Assembly (NCBI GenBank): GCA_916720285.1 | Contig: CAKAQP010000113.1 | Location: 1 to 7,499 of the forward strand | DNA from: an uncultured Lachnoanaerobaculum sp. | GTDB lineage: Bacteria > Bacillota > Clostridia > Lachnospirales > Lachnospiraceae | Length of the DNA stretch: 7,499 bases | Direction: 5' to 3' | Shown: positions 1 to 5,645 of the stretch, one piece after another | How the letters are laid out: the number at the start of each line of letters is the position of its first letter | How positions within the stretch are numbered: the stretch's first letter is position 1 | Notes under the pieces: model-generated | What the model saw: only the letters and a program-made list of their open reading frames with translations | Told to the model about the DNA's origin: nothing | Databases searched by the model: none | Position numbers and translations under genes: made by a program

Positions 1-2
1 TT

Positions 3-842
3 GATGAGGTTACAGAAGGCGACAGCAGATGTTTTGGAAAACATACTTTAGCATTTGTCAAGGCTCCAATGGTACATTGGCCTGAAGCTATGGTAACATT
101 TGATACTACAAGCGGAGTGCTTTTCTCAGCAGACGCCTTCGGTTCATTCAGAGCACTTGACGGAAAGCTTTTCGCTGATGAAGTAGAGTTTGATAAAGAA
201 TGGCTTGATGATGCCAGAAGATATTATACAAATATAGTCGGAAAGTACGGTCCACAGGTATTACAGGTATTAAAGAAGGCTTCTACACTGCCTATTAAGT
301 ATATCTGCCCACTGCATGGTCCGGTTTGGAGAAAAGATATTCCTTATATCTTGGACAAATATATGCATTGGGCAAGCTATGAGCCTGAAGAGAAGGGTAT
401 AATGATAGTATATGCTTCAATGTATGGAAATACTGAGGCTGCTGCAGAAGTTTTGGCAAGAAAATTATGCGAAAAGGGAATTACAAAGACAAGACTTTAT
501 GATGTATCAAGTACTCATGTAAGCTATCTTGTTTCAGATTTATTTAAGTATAGCCATCTTGTACTTGCTTCAGTTACATATAACCTTGGAATATTCCCTC
601 CAATGCACAATTTCCTTATGGATTTGAAGGCTCTCAATTTACAAAAGAGAACTTGTGCTATAGTTGAGAACGGCTCATGGGCACCTAATTCAGGAAATCT
701 GATGAAGGAAGAGCTTGAAGAGATGAAACATATGGATATCTTGGATGATGAAGTGAACATAACCTCTTCATACAGAGAGAACAATGAAAGTGATATGGAT
801 GCTTTAGTAGATGCTCTTGTTGCTTCATTTAATAAAAAGTAA
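3..842 (+). CDS. FprA-type flavodiiron protein (A-type flavoprotein), 3' part
   Basis: This is a cytoplasmic enzyme that reduces O2 to water and/or NO to N2O, protecting anaerobes; electrons usually come from rubredoxin or a similar carrier. The frame is open from the window edge, so the first roughly 120 residues of a family usually near 400 are missing, including the HxExDH half of the diiron site. In the 279 residues present, the end of the metallo-beta-lactamase-like domain supplies the remaining ligands: His25 (MVHWPEAM), Asp44 (SADAFGSF) and His105 (CPLHGPVWR). Their spacings of 19 and 80 match those of characterised flavodiiron proteins. A flavodoxin domain starts near residue 133 with the FMN phosphate loop ASMYGNTE, followed by SVTYNLGIFPP and ENGSWAPNSG. 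It ends at the flavodoxin domain, with no rubredoxin or NAD(P)H-flavin reductase extension, so it is a class A protein. An internal ATG at 69 is not the true start, since the conserved frame continues upstream. O2 versus NO preference cannot be told. Confidence 0.93.
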   Translation, partial: DEVTEGDSRCFGKHTLAFVKAPMVHWPEAMVTFDTTSGVLFSADAFGSFRALDGKLFADEVEFDKEWLDDARRYYTNIVGKYGPQVLQVLKKASTLPIKYICPLHGPVWRKDIPYILDKYMHWASYEPEEKGIMIVYASMYGNTEAAAEVLARKLCEKGITKTRLYDVSSTHVSYLVSDLFKYSHLVLASVTYNLGIFPPMHNFLMDLKALNLQKRTCAIVENGSWAPNSGNLMKEELEEMKHMDILDDEVNITSSYRENNESDMDALVDALVASFNKK

Positions 843-863
843 TTTAATATTGTTGCGGTTTTA

Positions 864-889
864 GGTCGGGGAGCATTCTCCGACCTTTT
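864..889 (+). terminator. Intrinsic terminator after the flavodiiron protein gene
   Basis: A perfect 9-bp stem (one G-T pair) at 864-872 pairs with 877-885 around a 4-base loop, GCAT. The stem core is GGTCGG/CCGACC and it is followed directly by TTTTATATT. It lies 22 bases after the stop codon and separates this gene from what follows. Confidence 0.9.
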
Positions 890-892
890 ATA

Positions 893-920
893 TTGACAAA
901 AAGAATTTTTGGTTTAAGAA
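893..920 (+). promoter_or_regulatory. Possible sigma-A promoter for the DMP19-family gene
   Basis: A consensus -35 hexamer TTGACA lies at 893-898, just after the terminator. The -10 is poor: TAAGAA at 915-920 with a 16-base spacer, or AAGAAT at 916-921 with 17. The perfect -35 and the position after a terminator support it; the weak -10 counts against it. Confidence 0.4.
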
Positions 921-925
921 TATAG

Positions 926-1066
926 ATATGTAATAGAACATTATCGGAGGCAAATATTAAATCACTTGTAGAGTGGTGTATGGAAGTCATTGACGGTTAA
1001 GTCTATGGGGAGATATTGGATGAAAAAAATACAAATTTCCTACGGTTAATCAGTACTATAAAATAA
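926..1066 (+). pseudogene. Possible remnant of a small reading frame, interrupted by TAA
   Basis: One frame reads 24 codons from 926, hits TAA at 998-1000, then stays open in the same frame for 21 more codons to TAA at 1064-1066. Read through, it gives protein-like segments such as SLVEWCMEVIDG and VYGEILDEKNTNF. A GGAGG at 946-950 sits upstream of an ATT codon at 956, but there is no usual start codon. This could be the decayed tail of a gene once upstream of the DMP19-family gene, or chance: open stretches of this length are not rare. I do not recognise a family. Confidence 0.2.
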
Positions 1067-1078
1067 ATTGGAGAGATT

Positions 1079-1600
1079 ATGGAAAAATATACGAATAAAG
1101 CCGGAACCGGTAAAACTTATGTAAAGATAACTGCAAAAGATATTGAGAGAATGGAAGAAATTTGGGATATTTTGGATCCCATATATTGGACAATAGATAT
1201 TTATAATTCATATGAAGAGTATTTAAAGTCAGCAAAGAATTTCACATTGGAGCAGAGATATTTAAATGCAATATCCTGGTATTTTATGGAAGTAAATAAT
1301 GGTGGACATTTTCAGTTTTTTGACAATTCCACAGGAATAGTATGGGAAGATGCCCTAAACGGACTTAAAGAGTTCGGAATGGAAGATTTGGCTGACAACT
1401 TTAAAACAGTGGTAGATTTGTTTGGGGGAAGTATACCTTTTGTCAGAGAAGAACGATGGGATGATTTTGAAGAACTTTTGGATAAGGCTGATAATGTAGT
1501 ATATGATTTGTATGACTATGACTATACATTTGAAATGAAATATATAAAATCTCATCCTGAAAAGTTTGTATTTGAGGGATACTATAATAAGATAGTGTAA
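1079..1600 (+). CDS. DMP19 / DUF4375 family protein
   Basis: This is a 173-residue soluble protein with no signal peptide or membrane segment. Its core at residues 61-100, with the hallmark EVNNGGHFQFF (71-81) followed by a helix-rich segment, matches the DMP19/DUF4375 family. The family's namesake is a Neisseria protein that mimics DNA and binds a transcription factor. Related proteins also turn up as single genes or near polymorphic toxin loci, and no such role is shown here. It is strongly acidic, especially near residues 121-150 (EERWDDFEELLDKAD and the Asp/Tyr-rich YDLYDYDY), which would suit a DNA mimic; that is inference. The start is chosen from GGAGAG at 1070-1075, just before ATG, with no better upstream start. 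The gene stands alone between a terminator at 864-889 and a hairpin at 1628-1663, and it ends with tandem stops TAA TAG. The precise function is unknown. Confidence 0.8.
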   Translation: MEKYTNKAGTGKTYVKITAKDIERMEEIWDILDPIYWTIDIYNSYEEYLKSAKNFTLEQRYLNAISWYFMEVNNGGHFQFFDNSTGIVWEDALNGLKEFGMEDLADNFKTVVDLFGGSIPFVREERWDDFEELLDKADNVVYDLYDYDYTFEMKYIKSHPEKFVFEGYYNKIV

Positions 1601-1627
1601 TAGTATGGATAATATATAAGTAAAGAT

Positions 1628-1663
1628 AAGGCTGAGATCATCTTTACATGTATTCTCAGCCTT
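1628..1663. terminator. Shared hairpin terminator between converging genes
   Basis: A perfect 10-bp stem, AAGGCTGAGA (1628-1637) with TCTCAGCCTT (1654-1663), encloses a 16-base loop. It lies between the stop of the DMP19-family gene and the stop of the minus-strand msrAB gene, so it probably ends transcription from both sides. The T-runs on either side are short (TTTAAAT rightwards, ATCTTTAC leftwards), so efficiency is uncertain. Confidence 0.75.
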
Positions 1664-1671
1664 TAAATAGA

Positions 1672-2802
1672 TTATTCAAGCAGATACTTTAAGTATCCAT
1701 ATCCTCTTTCATCCATTTTCTCATATGGTATAAATTCAAGAGAGGCACTATTTATACAGTATCTTTTACCGCCGGATTCTTTAGGTCCGTCATCAAAGAC
1801 ATGTCCTAAGTGTGCGTTACCGCTTCTGCTTCTCACCTCTGTTCTGTTCATATTGAAGCTGTCATCTTCACTATATTTTACTACATCCTCATTTATCGGT
1901 TTTGAAAAACTTGGCCAACCGCAACCTGATTCAAACTTGTCTGTTGAGACAAATAGTGGTTCCTTGGTTGTGATATCTACATAAATTCCTTTTTCAAAAT
2001 TATTCCAATATTCATTTGTAAAAGGTCTTTCAGTATCACTGTTAACAGCAACTTGGTATTGCTTATCTGTAAGCATTTTTTTTAGTTCATCATCTGAAGG
2101 TCTTGGATATTTGTAAGCATCTATCTTTGGCTCTTTACTTCCATTTTCACTATTCTTATTCAGCGGTTTATCTGCAAGAGATAAGTCTATATGGCAATAT
2201 CCTCCCGGATTTTTGGCAAGGTAATCCTGATGATAATCTTCAGCATCAAAAAATTGAGCTAAAGGTAAAACCTCTATTGCGATAGGTTTGTCATATTTAG
2301 TTTGTTCAGTTGCCAGAACCTTTTCTATTATAGTTTTATCCCCTTCATTTGTATAATATACTCCGCTTCTATACTGAGTACCTGCATCATTTCCCTGTTT
2401 ATTTACACTTAGCGGGTCTACTACACGCAGATAATACTCCAGAAGATCTTCAAGACTTACTATATCCGGATTATACACTACTTTTACAGTTTCAGCATGA
2501 CCGCTTGTATGAAGATCTTGGTACTTCGGATTTTGGGTTTTACCGTTTGCATATCCGCTTACAGCATCCTCAACACCATCTATCTTTTGCATATAGGCTT
2601 CAAGCCCCCAAAAGCAACCACCTGCAAGATAGATTTCTTTTAGATTTGTTGACTGTGCAGTATTTGTTACTTTACCTGAATTTTGAGTGGTTTCATCATT
2701 TGGAAGATTTTCTTCTCTCTTTTTCAAACCAGTAGTAAATACATATAAACTTACTGCAACAATAAATATCGGTATTATCAAAAATAATTTATTTTGACTC
2801 AT
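1672..2802 (-). CDS. msrAB: Membrane-anchored MsrA-MsrB fusion, peptide methionine sulfoxide reductase
   Basis: It repairs both stereoisomers of methionine sulfoxide in proteins: the MsrA part handles the S form and the MsrB part the R form. Residues 5-25 form one hydrophobic segment with no lipobox cysteine, so it is probably a signal anchor with the enzyme outside the membrane; the KKR just after it makes the topology less certain. A Thr/Asn-rich linker follows. MsrA spans about 55-210, with catalytic Cys63 in GGCFWG and a likely resolving Cys203 in NPGGYCHI. MsrB spans about 230-370, with Cys294 in SGCGWPSF, the motif SGNAHLGHVFDDGP, and catalytic Cys349 in RYCIN. The 55-residue spacing of these two cysteines equals that of the resolving and catalytic pair in Neisseria MsrB. 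The CxxC zinc pairs of some MsrBs are absent. There is no fused thioredoxin domain and no CcdA or thioredoxin-like neighbour here. The start is supported by AGGAGGG (2810-2817, complement), 7 bases upstream. Confidence 0.95.
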   Translation of the reverse strand: MSQNKLFLIIPIFIVAVSLYVFTTGLKKREENLPNDETTQNSGKVTNTAQSTNLKEIYLAGGCFWGLEAYMQKIDGVEDAVSGYANGKTQNPKYQDLHTSGHAETVKVVYNPDIVSLEDLLEYYLRVVDPLSVNKQGNDAGTQYRSGVYYTNEGDKTIIEKVLATEQTKYDKPIAIEVLPLAQFFDAEDYHQDYLAKNPGGYCHIDLSLADKPLNKNSENGSKEPKIDAYKYPRPSDDELKKMLTDKQYQVAVNSDTERPFTNEYWNNFEKGIYVDITTKEPLFVSTDKFESGCGWPSFSKPINEDVVKYSEDDSFNMNRTEVRSRSGNAHLGHVFDDGPKESGGKRYCINSASLEFIPYEKMDERGYGYLKYLLE

Positions 2803-2830
2803 ATCTATTCCCTCCTGTTATATTAAACTG

Positions 2831-2851
2831 CAACCATATTGGAATTGGTTG
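2831..2851. repeat. Inverted repeat, candidate operator between msrAB and alkD-like gene
   Basis: CAACCA (2831-2836) and TGGTTG (2846-2851) form a 6-bp inverted repeat with a 9-base spacer. It covers the proposed -35 of the rightward promoter and lies just downstream of the leftward -10, where one bound regulator could affect both genes. The regulator is unknown. It could also be a weak RNA hairpin in the msrAB leader. Confidence 0.4.
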
Positions 2852-2867
2852 TAATATAGATTATAAT
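2839..2867 (+). promoter_or_regulatory. Sigma-A promoter for the AlkD-like gene
   Basis: TTGGAA (2839-2844, four of six bases match TTGACA) and a consensus TATAAT (2862-2867) are separated by exactly 17 bases. The predicted transcript starts near 2874, leaving a leader of about 45 bases before the ATG at 2921. Confidence 0.65.
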
Positions 2868-2888
2868 ACGACTTATAAGGTAAAGAAT
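2860..2888 (-). promoter_or_regulatory. Possible sigma-A promoter for msrAB, sharing the -10 with the opposite promoter
   Basis: Read leftwards, TATAAT occupies 2865-2860, because ATTATAAT at 2860-2867 is a perfect palindrome. The matching -35 is weak (ATTCTT with a 17-base spacer, or TTCTTT with 16). No better leftward promoter was seen in the 118-base gap. Confidence 0.45.
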
Positions 2889-2920
2889 CGGTAAAACTTT
2901 GGATTTAAAAGGAGTCTGAT

Positions 2921-3622
2921 ATGATTTTAAATGATATAAGAGATGAATTGTTTAAAATGCAGGATATGGCTTACAGAGATTTTAACAGTAAGCTGATACC
3001 TACAGTTGATAAGGAAAGAATGATAGGTATAAGGACGCCTGAACTTAGAAAATATGCAAAAGCGATAGGTAAAAAAGAGGAAGTTAAAGAATTTTTACAA
3101 GCCTTACCTCATAAATATTTTGATGAAAATCAGTTGCATGCATTTATTATTTCTGAAATAAAGGACTTTAAAAACTGTATTGATGAGATAAATATATTTC
3201 TCCCGTATATAGACAACTGGGCAACCTGTGATCAACTCTCACCTAAGGTGTTTAAGAAACATCATAGTGAATTATTTGCATATATAAAAGATTGGTTGAA
3301 ATCTGATAAGGTCTACACGCTCAGATTTGGAATAGGCATGCTTATGGAGCATTTTCTTGATGAGGATTTTGATATAATATATCCTGAGACAGTTTCAAAG
3401 ATAAGGTCAGATGAATACTATGTAAATATGATGATTGCCTGGTATTTTGCAACGGCACTGGCAAAGCAGTATGAGAGTATACTTCCATTTATTGAAAACA
3501 ATAGTCTTGATATATGGACTCATAATAAAGCTATACAAAAGGCTACAGAAAGTTATCGTATCAGTGAAGATCAAAAAACATATCTGAAAAGTTTAAAAAT
3601 AAAAATAGATAAAATCAAATAG
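2921..3622 (+). CDS. AlkD-like DNA alkylation repair protein (HEAT-repeat glycosylase family)
   Basis: This 233-residue, all-helical soluble protein belongs to the DNA alkylation repair (AlkD) family. These glycosylases remove N3- and N7-alkylated purines in base excision repair without flipping the base fully. The length suits the family. Recognised segments in order are GIRTPELRKYAK (36-47), DENQLHAFIISEIKD (68-82), IDNWATCDQLSPK (97-109), YTLRFGIGMLM (132-142), YYVNMMIAWYFATALA (166-181) and HNKAIQKATESYRIS (201-215). Trp100 and Asp104 keep the W-x3-D spacing of catalytic Trp109 and Asp113 in Bacillus cereus AlkD, and Arg135 is a candidate for the Arg148 role. AAGGAG at 2909-2914 lies 6 bases before the ATG. 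It is transcribed away from msrAB from a shared control region. No clear terminator follows it. Activity is inferred from family only; some homologues have lost or changed substrate range. Confidence 0.9.
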   Translation: MILNDIRDELFKMQDMAYRDFNSKLIPTVDKERMIGIRTPELRKYAKAIGKKEEVKEFLQALPHKYFDENQLHAFIISEIKDFKNCIDEINIFLPYIDNWATCDQLSPKVFKKHHSELFAYIKDWLKSDKVYTLRFGIGMLMEHFLDEDFDIIYPETVSKIRSDEYYVNMMIAWYFATALAKQYESILPFIENNSLDIWTHNKAIQKATESYRISEDQKTYLKSLKIKIDKIK

Positions 3623-3683
3623 GATATTATTTTACTACATAATTTTTTGATATTTTACTGTGTTTTAGTTAGTTATAACAAAA

Positions 3684-3715
3684 TTGGCATACATATATAT
3701 ACTTTTAATTATAAT
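3684..3715 (+). promoter_or_regulatory. Weakly supported promoter region for amtB
   Basis: The 134-base gap before amtB is very AT-rich and holds no gene. It contains TTGGCA (3684-3689) and a consensus TATAAT (3710-3715), but the spacer is 20 bases, longer than ideal. A nearby 8-bp palindrome, GTTATAAC (3672-3679), could be a protein site. TTGGCAT resembles half of a sigma-54 -24 element, but no TTGC follows at the required distance. Confidence 0.35.
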
Positions 3716-3756
3716 ATAGTAAAATTAAGTTAAATTTATTTTTAAGGAGGATAAAA

Positions 3757-4965
3757 ATGTCATTTAATAATGGAGATACAGCATTTATGATGCTTGCTAC
3801 CGCAATGGTATGTTTGATGACACCCGGATTGGCTTTCTTTTATGGAGGTTTGGCGAGAAAGAGGAATGTATTGTATATTATGTTACAATCATTTATTTCT
3901 ATGGGTATTATTACGATTCTGTGGATTTTTGGAGGATTCGGACTGGCATTTGGAAAGGATATACATGGTATTATAGGTAATATAACTGACTACTTTGCTT
4001 TCAGCAATATCGACTTCGTTCCAAGTGGAGTATATGCGGCATCTATTCCCTTTGCACTATTCTTTGCATATCAGATGATGTTTTGTGTCATTACAGTGCC
4101 ACTTATGAGCGGTGCTTTTGCTGAAAGACTTAATATGAAAGGTTATATAGGTCTTTTGATTTTTTGGACAATATTAGTTTATGTACCTGTATGCCATTGG
4201 GTTTGGGGGCAGGGATTTTTATCAAATCTAGGCTTCGTGGACTTTGCAGGCGGTGCCGTTATACATACAACTGCAGGTTTTGCGGCACTTGCAGCGGTTT
4301 TGTTCCTTGGTAAAAGGAATATTGAAAACAGAGAGATGTCACCAAGTAACCTGATGGCGGCTGCAGAAGGAACAGGACTTTTGTGGTTTGGATGGTTTGG
4401 ATTTAATGCAGGCGGTGCTTTGCAGGCGGGTGCTTTGGCGGCAACAGCATTTGTAAACACTGCAATCGGACTTGCTGCAGGTATGGTATCATGGTGTGTC
4501 TTTGCCCAAATAGTAAGAAAAAGAGTGAACTTTGTGGATGTACTTACAGGGTCTGTAGCCGGGCTTGCAACTATTACTCCGGCAGCAGGATATGTAAGTA
4601 TGAGATCTGCAATCATTATAGGTATATTGGCAGGTATAATCTGTAATATTGCACTTTCATTCCAGGAGAAAAAAGGATGGGATGATGCACTGGGAGTTTG
4701 GGGTGTACATGGTATGGGAGGATTCAGTGGAATCATTCTTACAGGTATATTTGCAAATAAATCTGTAAATGGAGTAAGTGGAAGTTTACATCAATTTTTA
4801 GTTCAAACAATAGGAGTTATACTTATTGCGGCTTACTCTGTTGTACTTACTGTTATTATTTTAAAATTACTTGGTAAGTTTATGGATATCAAGCCTACAG
4901 ATAGGCAGGTAAGAGAAGGTCTTGACAATGCATTATTGGATGAGTCATCTTATGATATGTTTTGA
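3757..4965 (+). CDS. amtB: Ammonium transporter, Amt family
   Basis: This is a trimeric inner-membrane channel that takes up ammonium; at 402 residues it has full family length and about eleven membrane helices. Residues of the E. coli AmtB pore can be matched: the twin histidines His170 (AVIHTTAGF) and His318 (GVHGMGG), structural Asp162, Trp150 and Trp213 near the entrance, and phenylalanine gate candidates Phe109 and Phe216. The recruitment-site serine (E. coli Ser219, FNAGS) is Gly220 here (FNAGG). The cytoplasmic tail keeps the KPTDRQVREGLD region that contacts PII proteins, but no glnK-type PII gene adjoins it on either side, unlike the common glnK-amtB arrangement. An AAGGAGG at 3744-3750 lies 6 bases before the ATG. 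No terminator is visible in the 49 bases to the next gene, so co-transcription downstream is possible. Unlike Rh or NrgA-type variants, there is no fused extra domain. Confidence 0.96.
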   Translation: MSFNNGDTAFMMLATAMVCLMTPGLAFFYGGLARKRNVLYIMLQSFISMGIITILWIFGGFGLAFGKDIHGIIGNITDYFAFSNIDFVPSGVYAASIPFALFFAYQMMFCVITVPLMSGAFAERLNMKGYIGLLIFWTILVYVPVCHWVWGQGFLSNLGFVDFAGGAVIHTTAGFAALAAVLFLGKRNIENREMSPSNLMAAAEGTGLLWFGWFGFNAGGALQAGALAATAFVNTAIGLAAGMVSWCVFAQIVRKRVNFVDVLTGSVAGLATITPAAGYVSMRSAIIIGILAGIICNIALSFQEKKGWDDALGVWGVHGMGGFSGIILTGIFANKSVNGVSGSLHQFLVQTIGVILIAAYSVVLTVIILKLLGKFMDIKPTDRQVREGLDNALLDESSYDMF

Positions 4966-5014
4966 TATAGAATTGTAGAAAAATGACATCGGAAAGGTAT
5001 CAGAAAAGCAAACT

Positions 5015-5638
5015 ATGAAGACAAGAGGAGAGGTATGTGAATTTGGTCTTTTATTTGAAAATACATATTTGGATAAGCCTTTTAGAAAGGCGGATTGGCA
5101 ACTGATTAGAGTAAAGGAAAGTAAGAAAGCCTTTCTTTGTATTTATGAAAAAGACGGTTTTGTAAATTTAAATGTGAAAGTTGATCCTGCTTGGAGAGAC
5201 TTTTGGAGAAATACCTATGCTTCAGTTATTCCGGGATATCATCAGAATAAGGAACACTGGAATACTCTCATACTTGACGGCAGTATAAAGGAAGATGATA
5301 TAAAGAGGATGATTGCTGAAAGCTATGATCTTGTGACTGATTCACCTACAAAAAGAATATATGAGGCGGTAAAGAGAATACCGAAAGGTAAGGTGGCAAC
5401 CTATGGCAAGGTAGCGGAGATGGCAGGAAATAAAAAGATGTCAAGAGCGGTCGGAAATGCTCTTCATAAAAACCCCGATCCTGAAAATATTCCCTGCTTT
5501 CGTGTAGTGAACTCGAAAGGTGAGCTTGCACCGGAATTTGCCTTTGGAGGTGTAGATGAACAAAGAAAGCTTCTTGAGGCGGAGGGAATAGAAGTTAAGA
5601 ATAATAAAGTAGATCTATCAAAGTATGGTTTAGAATAG
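5015..5638 (+). CDS. MmcQ/YjbR domain fused to MGMT-like alkyltransferase domain
   Basis: This is a 207-residue soluble two-domain protein. Residues 1-105 are a full MmcQ/YjbR (DUF419) domain, seen in NLNVKVDPAWRDFWRNTY, VIPGYHQNKEHWNTLILDG and the closing IKRMIAESYDL. Residues about 109-205 are the catalytic domain of O6-alkylguanine-DNA alkyltransferases (MGMT/Ogt type). Counterparts of human MGMT residues keep exact spacing: Tyr130 (Tyr114), Arg144 finger in MSRAVG (Arg128), Asn153 (Asn137), acceptor Cys161 (Cys145) and Glu188 (Glu172). The one change in this set is His146 to Phe162, so PCHRV reads PCFRV. That histidine links the cysteine to the glutamate through water and helps activate it, so transfer may be weakened or altered. 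The usual Ogt N-terminal domain is replaced by the YjbR-like one. The gene has a weak ribosome site (AGAAAAG at 5002-5008). It lies 49 bases after amtB and ends inside the ribosome site of the next gene. Confidence 0.88.
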   Translation: MKTRGEVCEFGLLFENTYLDKPFRKADWQLIRVKESKKAFLCIYEKDGFVNLNVKVDPAWRDFWRNTYASVIPGYHQNKEHWNTLILDGSIKEDDIKRMIAESYDLVTDSPTKRIYEAVKRIPKGKVATYGKVAEMAGNKKMSRAVGNALHKNPDPENIPCFRVVNSKGELAPEFAFGGVDEQRKLLEAEGIEVKNNKVDLSKYGLE

Positions 5639-5645
5639 GAGTTTT

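Noticed and set aside
1005..1049. A 14-codon leader peptide frame (ATG at 1005) before the DMP19-family gene
   Set aside because: It has no ribosome binding site, no runs of regulatory codons and no attenuator hairpin after it.
1620..1663. A functional RNA pseudoknot
   Set aside because: The first-arm to second-arm linker is zero bases across a 10-bp stem, so both stems cannot form in full at the same time.
2349..2735. A 128-codon open frame on the plus strand opposite msrAB
   Set aside because: It is Leu/His rich with no recognisable motif, and is explained by the codon pattern of msrAB on the other strand.
3623..3683. A terminator after the AlkD-like gene
   Set aside because: Only a weak 6-bp pairing (ATCAAA with TTTGAT) with a long loop was found, without a GC-rich stem, so I do not call one.
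3684..3702. A sigma-54 promoter for amtB
   Set aside because: TTGGCAT resembles the -24 element, but no TTGC-like -12 element follows at the needed spacing, and AT runs fill that position.
4179..4736. A 185-codon open frame on the minus strand opposite amtB
   Set aside because: It is low in complexity (Pro, Ala and Ser rich), shows no family motif, and mirrors a clear amtB coding sequence.
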